Shown here: positions 12,001 to 22,929 of the stretch, in pieces | Position numbering within the stretch: position 1 is the first letter of the stretch | Layout of the letters: each line of letters starts with the position of its first letter | NCBI GenBank assembly: GCA_038503035.1 | Contig: JAVSML010038972.1 | Coordinates: forward strand, 31,293 to 95,292 | Source: Crocodylus rhombifer | Lineage: Eukaryota; Chordata; Crocodylia; Crocodylidae | DNA length: 64,000 bases | Direction: 5' to 3' | Program-made: the position numbers and the translations under genes | The notes under the pieces: generated by a model | The model's input: only the letters and a program-made list of their open reading frames with translations | Database searches by the model: none | Told to the model about the DNA's origin: nothing

Positions 12001-13824
12001 AGAAACGTACCTCTTTCATCTCGCTCCTCAAATTTCTGTGGTACACGTGAGGATTTACACTGGAAGTAACATGCAATGAGGCAAGCATTCAACGCCTGAT
12101 TAACAGATATTTGAACTCTCTTTCTGTGTAGGCTCTGCAAAGCCTACAGGGCTGAGGAGCAGTTAAGGTCAAGTGTGAACAAAAGTTCAGTAGATAAAAC
12201 CCAAACCACACAAAACATAGCTTGAAAAACTTCCAAAGCCATGGTGTGGCAGTCTGGGAATATCCACCTATGCGTCCCATGTAGCCCTTCCATTTTCAGG
12301 AGTGCACAGAAATTAAAAGGAGGGAAAAGAAAACTGACTCCAAAGAGGTGCTGAGTCCTCCTGTGGAAGGCAAAGCAGAGATGGCCATTGAGGAGCTGGA
12401 GGAAGCTAAAATCTCTGCGATCCACAGGAGGGAAAGAGCAGATGCTCTGGGCAGGGCTCTTACATAGCAGCACTTGCCTGTCCCAAGAGGCAGCTTTGGA
12501 AGGAGGAAGATGATGCTCAATTTTTTGGCCTCCTTTTACCAGTATCCTGTCCCCACTCTTCCCAGGCTGGAGTCCAGTCCTCCCCCAAGAGAAGTCTCAG
12601 AGAGGCCCAGGGTAAGGGATAGCATGGTGCCAGAGAGGTGATTTATCTCCTTTCCTTGTGGACTAATGGACATCTGCACACAAGGGAACGTTTCATTCAT
12701 GGATACCTATTTTTCCCTTGTTATGTTGTTAGTAATCCTTAAAGATAGCTTTTCCAGGGCAGTTGAAAGACAGCCAAACAAGATAAAGGCATGTCCTACC
12801 CTGTTTTTTTACCACTCAGACATATGGTATCAGCAATATCAAAGTGGCTTGGGGTTTTTAAATAAACAGGGATAAGTTTGGCTCTTCAGCTCCTGCTGAA
12901 GACAATGGGAGCCGTAACAATTTAACAGAGAGCAGAATTAAAGTCTTGATCTTTCACTAATTAGTAGTTAGGAACTTTTGGTGCTTTTGTTATGGGCTGC
13001 TGCCATTGATAGACAAAAATAGTCATTCTCTACTTCATTACTTAACGAAATACAGACAGTAACCAAAGCCTGCACTGAAAGATTGCCCTGCATTTACATT
13101 GCATTGTCTTTGAAATTCACTCCCAAATTAAAGTGTAAATGCATCCAAAATGATTACAGTCAATTTTATTTCTTCAGAAAAATCTTTCCTACGGTAGAGT
13201 TGAGTTATTTTCTATGATTTCTCGGGGGAGATGGAAGCATAGTTTGTATTAAGGGAAAAAAATGGAAGACGCTAAAAGCAACATTCAGTTTAGAAGTAAT
13301 AAAGTACCTAACAGCCTGCAGTAAGACAGTAAAACAATGCAAACTACTAAAGGTGGCTCAGGTGACTCACAGTTTTAATTTGCACTCTGGTCTTTAATGT
13401 GATATTGCACATAGTTTACATCATCAGATCCTTGTCATGCTATAATTATCTCTCACATTTACATAGCTCTTTCATTTAAATGGCTTCTGAAGTGTTCTGT
13501 ACATGGATACAGAAATCACACAAGGATAGTTGTATTGTTACAGTAGCACAGCTACTTATAGGGTAAAATACAGCAATTATTTGTCTGCATATGGTAAATT
13601 AAAGGTTATGGATGAGTTTAAGGCAGAAAATATCTTTAAAAATGCCAGGGAGGTTTATGTAGGGAGAATATAAGCATCCAAGCTGCAGTTTGGCAAGGTC
13701 ACAAAATTGACAACAGCCTTAGGCTCATGAAAATCTCAGTACTTCTTTAATAGCCACATAGGGTGGGGTCCTCTGTTTTACCACCTGCACAGTGCTGCAT
13801 GCTGGCACGCTACAACATTTGGAC
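9001..13824. other. Intron stretch, no gene
   Basis: Only the 60-bp duplication at 11837-11945 stands out. Open frames up to 109 codons have no recognisable similarity. Confidence 0.6.
11837..11945 (+). repeat. 60-bp tandem duplication
   Basis: ATGGGATGGACTTTGCAT occurs twice, 60-61 bp apart, each preceded by TTATTTTRG and an A-run and followed by ATAGRTGGAA. Two units only. Confidence 0.85.
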
Positions 13825-13953
13825 CAGGGATAGAAATTACACATAAACCAGTAAAAGCGATCAGGTTGAAACTGGTTCAAATCTGTAACGCAGCAGAAGC
13901 TCAGTGCATATAAACTGCACTCAAAATGGTCAAAACTGGTTTAAGATAAACCT
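13825..13953 (+). mobile_element. R2-family TIR element, left part of split copy b
   Basis: Begins CAGGGATAGAAATTACACAT and carries the family pattern of AAACTGGTTTAA and AGTGCATATAAAC motifs. It stops at GATAAACCT where CR1 begins. The right part resumes at 14988. 'R2' is my working name, not the R2 retrotransposon. Confidence 0.75.
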
Positions 13954-14922
13954 GTGGGCAGTGGGGTTCCCCAAGGCCTGCACTGTTCAACCTTCATCAG
14001 CGACTTGGACAAAGGGGTAAAAGGCACCCTGTTCGAATTTGCAGATGACACTAAGATGTGGGGGGACATGGGCACGCTAGAAGGGAGAAATAGGCTGCAA
14101 TCAGACCTAGACAGGTTACAGGGGTGGGCGGATGAGAACAGGATGGGATTCAACACCGATGAGTGCAAGGTGCTGCACCTGGGGAGGAAGAACCAGCAGC
14201 ATACCTAAAGCCTGGGGAACTCCCTTCTTGTCAGTGCAGAGGCAGAAAAGGATTTTGGAGTCATTCTCTGTCATGAACAGGGTCCAGCAATGTGGGGAGG
14301 CACTCAGGAAAGCCAACCGCACCTTGTCATGCATCCATAGATCCACAGATGCATCTCGAGCAGGTCCAAGGAGGTGATCCTCCCCCTCTATGCGGCACTG
14401 GTCAGGCCGCAGCTGGAGTACTGCGTCCAGCTCTGGGCGCCGCACTTCAGGAGGGATGTGGACAACATGGAGAGGGTCCAGAGGAGGCCACTCGCATGAT
14501 CAGGGGCAGCAGGGCAGGCCCTACGAGGAGAGGCGACGGGACCTGAACCTGTTCAGCCTCCACAAGAGACAGCTGAGGGGGGATCTAGTGGCCTGTTATA
14601 AACTAGTCACAGGGGATCAGCAGGCACTGGGGGAGTCCCTGTTCCCCCGAGCACCGCCAGGAGTGACCAGGAATAACGGTCACAAGCTGGCGGAGGGGAG
14701 ATTCAGACTAGACATCAGGAGGCGCGACTTCACGGTCAGGGCGGCTAGGGTCTGGAACCGACTTCCAAGCGAAGTGGTGCCGGCTCCTACCTTGGGGTCT
14801 TTGAAAGGAGGCTAGATGTACACCTCGCTGGGGTCATTTGACCCCAGTGCTCTTTCCTGCCATGGCAGGGGGTTGGACTTGATCTGCTCAGGTCCCTTCC
14901 GACCCTACCAACTATGAAACCT
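13954..14922 (+). pseudogene. CR1 LINE 3' part: RT fragment to 3' end, frameshifted
   Basis: A 5'-truncated CR1 non-LTR retrotransposon. It starts within the reverse-transcriptase domain at GSGVPQG and includes the catalytic-site motif FADDTKMWGD near 14035-14070. Reading then shifts between frames at about 14205-14390. The C-terminal part ([13 protein letters not shown]... RLDIRRRDFTVRAARVWNRL at 14575-14765) is readable to a stop near 14815, followed by the 3' UTR GGTCCCTTCCGACCCTACC and tail ACTATGAAAC. It cannot code for an active protein. It interrupts an R2-family element. Confidence 0.92.
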
Positions 14923-14928
14923 AATGGT

Positions 14929-14987
14929 TTTCATAGATTTCATAGATTTCATAGACATTAGGGCTGGAAGGGACCTCAGGAGATCAA
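14929..14987 (-). mobile_element. CR1 3'-end fragment, tail-to-tail with preceding CR1
   Basis: The plus strand reads TTTCATAGATTTCATAGACA then TTAGGGCTGGAAGGGACCTC, the reverse complement of the 3' end of the CR1 subfamily also seen at 40908-41285. Only about 59 bp remain. Confidence 0.8.
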
Positions 14988-15330
14988 GGTTAAATCGGTT
15001 TATTGAACTGCTGTCCCAGATGCTGTCCAGATTCAAATTAATTCACAGTCCCCCAGCATCTCAGGAGGCTTTGCACCTCCCCTGTAAACTCCATCCTTGC
15101 AGGGTGTGTGGGCTAGCCTTGGCCCAAGCTGTCTGCTCCAGCCAAGCAGGGAGGCATGCTATAGCATTTCCCAGTGTCTGGCCTGGGCCACTGCAGAGAT
15201 ATGGCCACATTTCTGGAGTTGAAAGTGAATGTCTGTTCACTTGCTTATCAGGTCAATCTACACAGTTTAGACTATCCTGTGAAAATTGAGTCAATTCAGC
15301 CTTGGGCTTTTTGTCTGTCTGTACTTAGCC
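14988..15330 (+). mobile_element. R2-family TIR element, right part of split copy b
   Basis: Resumes with GGTTAAATCGGTTTATTGAA, aligning to the corresponding part of copies c and d, and ends in the family 3' end CTTTTTGTCTGTCTGTACTT then AGCC. About 30 bp of the family sequence seem to be missing at the CR1 insertion point. Confidence 0.75.
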
Positions 15331-18300
15331 TTAAGGACTTTGAAGAAAGAGGGATCTGAAGAATCATCATGGCTACTTGGCATAGCACTGTCTTCCTTGA
15401 CTGTTTTCACCCAGGCCTAGACCTGCCCTAGCTTGTGAATCCAGATGAGATCCTAATGACAGTTTATTTGGCTGCTTATTGACCAGGAAGTCTAGCTCGT
15501 GTCAAAGTGAATTCCACCTTAAATGTCAGTTTCTGACATTTATGAGATTCTCATTGCAGGCTCCTTTGGGAATGAAAGCTGATATGATCACATTAAAACT
15601 CCATTTGTCCTTGGAGGAATTGCAGGTATAATCTCACAAGAAATATGTTGTCCTCTTACCAAATAAACACACAAATACTGTATGTACATTGCTCTTGCGA
15701 ACCATTTAATAGTCACTCTTAATTGGGCTTTTTGTTTTTCAAAAATTATCTGTGCATTTGCCAACATTGCAAGAACCTGTTTGATTTGCAAGAACTTTTG
15801 TATTTTGCACGGACGTTGTAAAGAAAATAGAAGGAAAAAATGGATGTGGAGGGGTCTCTCCAGGGCCAGGAGAAGTAGCGTAGATAGACCTGGCATCTGG
15901 GAGCTTTCTATGTAGCTTCTAATGGTACTGTGTGAATTACTGTACTTCATCATCTTTCATCACCTGTGATATAGAAAAGGGAAAACAAACACCATGACGG
16001 TAATGCACAAAACACCTTCAACTGGAATGGTGGCCTGATTAATGCAAACTGACTTGAAGTTTTAATTTGGTTGTTCTCGACTGGGGATCACAGCATGTAG
16101 AATCCTAATGAGCCATGGGGGGGGCTGATCATCAATCCTAAGCACGTTTTTCTCCCATTGCATTTGCTACTCATTGCAGCTCTTTAATTTTGGGTTGGAC
16201 GAGTGTCTCAGCGTAAGGCAAAATTTGCTCAGTGGTGTCATAAGACATTAAGGTTATTTCTCCATGTTAATACTGACTGCTGGGCACTAGTCACCAGGGT
16301 TTCCCAAGACTGTAAAGTACATTAATTATTTTGCCCTAAACAGATGCATGCAAAGTAAAACCTTGCCCCTTACTGGAACACTGTGGTTGAGAATGCAGTT
16401 TGCAGGTAGTCGAGTAGCTGAAGGCAATTTTTTTACTGTTGAATGGGGAGTGCACTTCGGGTTTCTATTTAGATTCATTGTCCCACGATCTGTTTTTTCT
16501 AGATTTCAGCCCCCAATGAGGACACTCTCCCAAGAGATTTCTGCAGTCTGAGACTGCTCCACATCAGTAACATTATGCTTTTTCAAGCTTGGAAAAAGCA
16601 TTACAGTTTACTGGTTATTTCTTTTCCTGGAACATGGAGCCAGGAAAGGAGACTGGATTTGAATTTCTGGTTTGAGCTCACTTCAACAAACTTGCTCCAC
16701 ACAGTCCTTACTGACCGTGCTTTGCCTCTCTCCTGTCCTCTGTCACATGAAATGTAAGTTTCTGGTCTTCGCTTTAAAGGTCTAACCCATTCAAAACTGA
16801 TTTTAGGGGCAGGCGACTAGGACAGTAACCCACTAGGCAAGCTACTTCAAGTCATCTGCTGTGTGGGCAAAAGACAGAGGACTCTTCAGTCCCTGCTTGG
16901 GGCTGTCTAAAGCCATCTTATCCCTACCCAGATTCCAGTCTCTCATTCTGTATTGACTTCAACTGTTCACCTGGCCATGATGCCAGTCTTCATTATCCAC
17001 TATCTAAATATTCAGAAGAGCACCTCTCCAAGTCCTAATGGCAAGGAACTCTCCATGAACATTGCAAAGCTGTCTTAGAGCTCTCTACCAGACCCATCTT
17101 GGGATTTCCTTTGCTAAGATACCTCCAGTTGGGTGGCTGATGTGCCAAAACCGCCTTGACCAATATTGTGTAGCCATTTCCTTGTACCCCTACCCCTAAA
17201 ACAGTCTGTCTATATCCATTTGTAATCTTTGGGGTCAGGGACATTTGGGTTTTTTTGTATTTATACAAGCTCCATCACGGTGGAGTCCTGGTGAATAGCA
17301 AGGGAACCAAGCAGTATATATGATGACAACCATAAATGAGGCACTCTTTTGAGTGAGATCCAAGTCCTCAGTGGCTGTAAACGAGCTCATATTTCCTCTG
17401 TCTTTACGTGCCAGCTATGAATCTGGCTGAAGATGTTCTGCTTGTCAGTGATGATGTTCTGTGGGTGCTGATGACAGCAGTTTAAATAAAGTTCTGAATT
17501 CATCAGTTTTATTCTGAAATTTATAACTGCGCTCTGGAAGTGTGCAGATATTTAAAACAAATCAAATAAGTGAATTCAAAATCTAATCACACACTCTAGC
17601 CACTGTGTTTGTTCTGAACACTGGAGCAGCATTTTCCAGGTTAGCACCCTGCCGGAAGAAGGTAAATCTTTCACTTTGATATACGATGTGCCTATCCTTT
17701 GCTTTATTTTCTCCATTGACAAAACTAGCGTGAGTTCGAGTTCATGTGCGGTTTTTAATCACTCTTTTCACTTAAGGTTTTTAAGGGGAACCATTGTTAA
17801 TGCAGCATGTTTTCTAGATGTTGGGAAGCCTCCTTTTAATTTCAAAGTGGCCTACAGAGCTTAGGCTAACACAAGAGGTTGACCTCTCTACAACAAATAC
17901 AGCATTCCTTTTTTATAGTAAGAATTCAGCTCTCATATTCTCACATAGATAGATGACGGAGTGCACAAAGTGTCCAGATGAGAAATTAGAGCCATGTTCC
18001 AATTCACTGTGCTCCCTAACCCATTTCCCTGAGATTAAGTCAGACACTTCAGACAGCTTCAGACAGCCACACTTGGTTTTTTTGTCCATTTTCAAACCAT
18101 TGTGACCCACCTGCGGTTAATGTAACGTTGAGGTTGAAGTTATTGGAATTAGTGCTCTTGCCTTTGCCAGCAGATTTTAGCAGCTCCTTGATCTTCAGGT
18201 ATCATACACTCTGCAGGTTTCTGGCCACGGCAGGTCTGAGTACCCTTGTCTGCATGCTAACTTATTGGCATTGAACCCACTGAGAGTGCTGTCTGAATAC

Positions 18301-18348
18301 GGAGTGATTAAGAGTGTAGAGTACCAAAGTGAATCATCCTCAGTTAGG
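15331..18348. other. Intron stretch, no feature recognised
   Basis: No repeat ends, tandem arrays or coding similarity seen. Confidence 0.6.
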
Positions 18349-18850
18349 AGATTTCATAGATTTTAAAAGCTGGAAGGGACCTTACAGACTGTTGGGTCCA
18401 GCCCCTCTGCACTTGGGCAGGAAAGACTACTAGGGTCAGATGACCCCAGCAAAATGTGCATCAAGATGCTTTTTGAAGATCACCCGGGGTGGGTGACTGT
18501 ACCACCTCTGGGGGGGTGGTCTGTTCCAAATGCTTGGCACTCAACTTATAAAGAAGTTTTGCCTTATGCCTAGCCTGAAGTTATCTTCAGTCAGTTTGTG
18601 TCTATTGTTTCTTGTCCTTGCCTGGGGGGGCCTTGGTGAATAATTGCTCCCCCAAGCCCTGATGTACGCCCCTGATATACTTATAGGCTGCCACCAAGTC
18701 CCCTCTGAGTCTTCTCTTCTCCAGGCTGAACAGTCTCAAGTCTTTCAGCCTCTCTTCAGCTGACCTGGTCTCTAGGCCTCTAATCCTGTGCATGGCCCTC
18801 CTTTGGACAGCTCCAGATCTGGGGCTTCTCCAGATCCGTGAACCAGACGC
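18349..18850 (-). pseudogene. CR1 LINE 3' fragment (minus strand), degraded
   Basis: The plus strand begins ATTTCATAGATTTTAAAAGC then TGGAAGGGACC, the reversed 3' end of a CR1. It runs into codons for the C-terminus of the CR1 polyprotein (on the minus strand [20 protein letters not shown], about 18675-18735). It is truncated at its 5' end and frameshifted near 18600. This is an older subfamily than 48912-50712. Confidence 0.85.
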
Positions 18851-18977
18851 CCTTAACCAGTCTTCCAGTGTGCCTTGAACTAACTAGCAAATCTTCGCAC
18901 CTTGGCTGGCTTCTCCATCCCAGGCTTGTCTCATAAATGAGGTGTTTTAAATAAATGTATGTTAAAGGCCCGGTTTT

Positions 18978-19062
18978 CCAAAGGGCTCCCAACTGTGCAT
19001 AAAATGCGTACATTTTCCTACCAAAGGGCTCCCAACTGTAAATAAAATCGGTAGGTTTCCCA
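18978..19062 (+). repeat. 43-bp tandem duplication
   Basis: CCAAAGGGCTCCCAACTGT starts at 18978 and 19021, a 43-bp period, with the rest of the unit diverged. Confidence 0.85.
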
Positions 19063-19744
19063 ACAGTGCAGCATTCAGTAGGAGCTCGTGAGGGGTTGAG
19101 AAAATCTGACTGCTTGATACAGGGCCGAGATATTCTGAAGTGACTACATGAATTAGGAACACAAGTCCTGATGATTTGGGGCTTTAGGCGCTCATATCTC
19201 TTTAAGTGCTGTGGAATGCACCTCCTTAAGGGCTTAACTCTTTGGTTGTGGAAATTGTCTGCAAAGGTCCCGTTGACTTTCAAGGTACTGGATCAGAGCC
19301 TAGGTGCTTGAGTAAGAAATGAGTGCTCTCAGAATCTGGCCTCTGCTTCAGGTAGCTACATGAGAGGTTGGTGAGTCTCAGCATGTGTGCAACTCTGACT
19401 CTTACAGGATCTGTCTAATGATTATAGGGGAGACCAAGAATGATGAACGTATTGTTTTTAGTTAAAGGAAAATAAAATGATTGTAAATGCTCAGCTTCCT
19501 AGTCTGCTGTGGCTTTGATGGGGCCAAGAGCATTTGGGACTCCTTCAAGCAGTAAGAGATGGTAGGAAGGTGGGATCTCAGCCAGCAGCATCCAAGTCTT
19601 CATGCATCCCTTCAGTTTTACCTTCCCTTTTGCCTTTAGTGTATGTGAGGCATGGGAGGCTCACTTTTGATTGCATTTGCTCTTTCTTTTCCTGCCTTAA
19701 ACTTGAGAATGGAGGGTTTATCTCATGCTATCTTTGGGCCCCAG

Positions 19745-19845
19745 AGTCTGTCCAAAGCCAGCCCTCACGGGACTACAAAGTGTGATGAAAAAGGCCAGAG
19801 CAGAGCCTCAATAACTAGGTATTTAATCAGTGAAGGCTCTCTTGT
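19745..19845 (+). repeat. Dispersed repeat copy 1 (pair with 24235-24320)
   Basis: AAAAAGGCCAGAGCAGAGCC, AGGTATTTAATCAGTGAAGG and CTCT match the block near 24260-24310 at most positions. Type unknown. Confidence 0.6.
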
Positions 19846-20182
19846 TTCAATGGAGCAAGGTGATTTGAACTTAGAAGAACTGGAGCCGGAGGAGTGGCCG
19901 CTGTTTCCTGGATAAGCTAATAGCCATTTTGGACCCCTTGCAGCCTCATGCTTCCCATCCTTATCTTACTTCCTGGGTGCCACAAATTGATCTACTAAAC
20001 AGTTTGGGGGGCTGGAAGAGAGGTTTTTTCTTCCCCCCATGAGACAAAACTGGCAGACTGCCAGATGGGTTTTTGCTTTCTGCCCTATCTCCAGGACATC
20101 TGGTTTGGGACAGTTAAATTATAACTGGCACAACTTCTTCAAGTTCTGGTGTGAAAGTTGGATTAGGATGCATTTGACTGAG

Positions 20183-20300
20183 GTCCTTTTAGCTCAATGG
20201 TTTGGCTTGGCAATGCAAGGCGAGGGGAGCCCGGTTTGTGGCTTCCCTCAGATCTCCTGTCCCCAGACCTGGGACTCTGGCTTCAAGTCTCAGGGATGGA
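20183..20300 (+). repeat. Possible tRNA-derived SINE head
   Basis: TAGCTCAATGG at 20190-20200 fits a polymerase III A box and GGTTTGTGGC at 20233-20242 is a weak B box, 43 bp apart as in tRNA. Stems do not pair well, so it is not a functional tRNA. Confidence 0.35.
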
Positions 20301-20379
20301 GAAGAAGCATTGCCTTCACATCTACCTTCTCATTTCTAGTTATTTGATCTACAGGCCGTGATTGAAGATTACACTAGAA

Positions 20380-20616
20380 TAGTGGGGCCAAACTTTTTGG
20401 CAGGCAGACCACAAATTAGCTCTGCACTGTCCCCAAATACCACTCCGTTCCCTTCCCGTTACCTAAACTGCTGCTCAGCTTTCTGCTCCCTGTCTGACCT
20501 GATACTCTGCTTTCCGCTCTCTGCATTATCTGCCGCTGTGCTATCACCCTTCCGCACCTCCAGTGTGCTGCGTGTCACACACGGAGGCTACCCGTGCCAC
20601 AGGTTGCCCACCCCTG
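20380..20616. mobile_element. hAT-like MITE (CAGGGGTGGGCAA type)
   Basis: The left end TAGTGGGGCCAAACTTTTTG pairs with the right end CAGGTTGCCCACCCCTG. Flanks CACTAGAA and TCCTAGAG share the CTAGA core often seen at hAT targets (5 of 8 bases). It is 237 bp and non-coding. Confidence 0.6.
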
Positions 20617-20624
20617 TCCTAGAG

Positions 20625-22026
20625 CAACCCTGCTAGGGTAGTTTGTGAGGGATAACCCAGCTGAGTACTATTCTCAGATAAAAGGGTATTTTAGCCAGAC
20701 CACGGTGCAAGTGTCCCATTGCTTCTCTGTCCACTTGCAATGTATTTATATGTGCAGCCAGGCTTTTTATTTTCCAAGAGTCAAATCTCAGCAGATGGGA
20801 GAGGAATCACTAATGATAATTAAACAAATCAATAGTTCCCTCATCATAGGACTGAGAGCAAAAGGCTTATTTCAAGAGGAGTAACAGCAACCTATTGCAT
20901 CTGAGAAATGGACTCTAAATGTCACCAAACAAAAGTTTGCATTCTTTCCAAGTCAGGGTTCTGCACAAATGTGTTTTTTGAGTTGCAGTGTTTTTCTACA
21001 TGAGGTGGAGCACCCCCTTGGGAGTCAGCCTTACATCTGAGGTTCTTAATATAGTATTTTCTTTTGATCTGTGTGAAGGCAAGTTAACATATTGTTATAG
21101 TATTGTTTGAGGTTAATTAAACTGCAAATGAGCTTAATGATCTGCCTGAACTGAAGCTCAATAACAACCCATTATATATAAACTACCAAAATCAAAAGAG
21201 CTTTTAAATTCCTTGTCAAATTTACCAAAGAAGATAGAAGAAGCCAATCAATAATGTCGCCCCTCTTAGAAAATCAGGTCTGGAGCTGGAAAGCTTGAAA
21301 TGAAGGAACATTAATGCAGACACTCAAATTCTGTCACTAAACTGAAAAAGGGCTTGAGAACATAAGTCAAATCTGTTGGAAGAAATGAAAGAGAGCTAAC
21401 CATAGACGGGGGAAAAAAGACATAGTTACCTCTTCTATATGTTAGAAGCAGGGAACAAATAGACCCTACCATGCAACCAGAGTGCAAGGTCTATGTGGTA
21501 ATAAGAGGACATTATACAATTTCAGTGTTGTTTAATGTCATGGATTCTGCAACCTCACAAATGTTTCTATAATGTTCAGGGGTGGGAGGTTTTGCTATAA
21601 ATTAGAGCAAAGGGCATCTAGTTGCTTCCCCTTGGGCAAATGCCTTGAAGCCAATTGCAAATGCAAAATGGATGAATTCTGTAACAGGTTTGTATTCCTA
21701 GCACTGCTACTGGTAGGGTAGCCACAAGCAAGATGGTGGTGGTGAAAAAAGGGCAACTTGCAACAGGATGACTGGCAACCAAAAGTATGCACAGTCAGAC
21801 CGGAGAGGGTCTAATCATGGGAGGTACTGAGATTTCACAGCTCTCAGTTAACTAAATTGGAGTGCAACTGTTCAGTTCTTCTGAAGATCAGGCCTTTAGT
21901 CTCTCAGGGTCTCACTATATCCATTCACCAGATGGGTGTAATACTACTTATTCTCCTGCAGAGTCAAGAGGTACATTTAATTAAATTAGCATAAAACTGT
22001 TTCAGTACCTTACCTTAGCTGACTTA
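20625..22026. other. Intron stretch, no feature recognised
   Basis: AT-rich, nothing identifiable. Confidence 0.6.
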
Positions 22027-22124
22027 GGTCATCATGGGTGACCTGAACCTTCCAGACATCTGCTGGGAAGAGCAGTCAGCCAGGTCTGACCGCTCACGTG
22101 GGTTCCTAGCCCAAATGCAGGACC
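22027..22124 (+). repeat. 98-bp CR1 endonuclease-domain patch, truncated at both ends
   Basis: This block is identical to 23205-23302 except for one base (A at 22074, G at 23252). It encodes the CR1 endonuclease motif VIMGDLNLPDICWEE. Both borders are abrupt and neither is a CR1 3' end, so it is not an ordinary LINE insertion. The donor-like copy lies 1.1 kb downstream. Confidence 0.92.
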
Positions 22125-22322
22125 GCATCTTTTCATATATTTAAGTGACTCTATCATTAATGCACTGTCTAGACAAAAAGCAGGTAGATTATACCCATAT
22201 AGGATCAGACTCATTGACCCTACACTCCTGCAGTAATACAGCAGACTTCCCATATGGATACAACCCCTTTTTCCACTGAACAGAAATCTTAATCTTGATG
22301 TGATAGTTAGGAGAACTAAGTA

Positions 22323-22859
22323 CAGGCAGTCCTCAACTTACAACGTTTTGAGTTACAATATTTCACACTTACCCTGTTTCAACTTTACAATGCCAGTTTT
22401 GACTTACAATGCTTGATCCAATACAATGCCATCCCAGCAAACAGGTTCACTGCATCGCTCATCTCCCTGGAGAACATCTGTCAAAACTTCCTTGAACGCT
22501 TTCTTTAAGAAAGCAGACATGACTCCAGAAAAACCTGCAGCCAAGACTCCTGAGAAGACTCCAGCCAAGAACCCTTCAAAAAGTCCAGCAGAGTCACCTC
22601 AAAGAAGTCCTTCCAAATCAATAGGATTGCTATTTACAGTATAAATATATTAATGCAGCTATATTACTTATCTATAATTAATCGAGTACAAAATTCTGGG
22701 GTATTTTTGGGTGAAAATAGGATATCAGGCCTTTGTTCAGGAACCGATCCCCCATTTGTAACATTGTTTCTTATGAGAAAATTGGTTCTGATTTACAACG
22801 TTTCAACTTAAGCCGCTGTTTTCAGGAACCAACTGTGTTATAAGTCTGAGGACTGCCTG
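22323..22859. mobile_element. Tigger/pogo-like element flanked by TA
   Basis: The inverted termini CAGGCAGTCCTCAACTTACA and CTGAGGACTGCCTG are flanked by TA on both sides (22321-22322, 22860-22861), the signature of Tc1/mariner-pogo transposons. Sub-terminal TTACAACGTTT motifs recur. At 537 bp it is far shorter than an autonomous Tigger and lacks a DDE domain, so it is non-autonomous. Confidence 0.82.
22426..22644 (+). pseudogene. Residual Lys/Pro/Ser-rich open frame in the Tigger-like element
   Basis: A 72-codon open frame contains LNAFFKKAD at about residues 24-32, followed by a basic low-complexity tail of TPEK, AKTPEK, AKNPSKSP and SPSKS units. I infer that it is the C-terminal remnant of a Tigger transposase left after internal deletion. 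No DNA-binding (CENP-B type) or DDE motifs are present. Its openness could be by chance, since the tail lacks T-starting stop contexts. Confidence 0.4.
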
Positions 22860-22929
22860 TAGTAATAATATGAACTCAAATTATTTTATTCCAAAGATCA
22901 CTCTAGTAAGGAAAAAAGAGCAGTCTGGG

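Larger units (their letters stand above)
18851..20182. other. Intron stretch with minor repeats
   Basis: Holds the 43-bp duplication and dispersed repeat copy 1. GTTGACTTTCAAGGTACTGG at 19271-19290 recalls an old amniote repeat. No gene. Confidence 0.6.

Noticed and set aside
18780..19283. 167-codon minus-strand open frame
   Set aside because: It overlaps a 43-bp tandem duplication and old repeat words, shows no known domain, and its C-terminal end runs into CR1.
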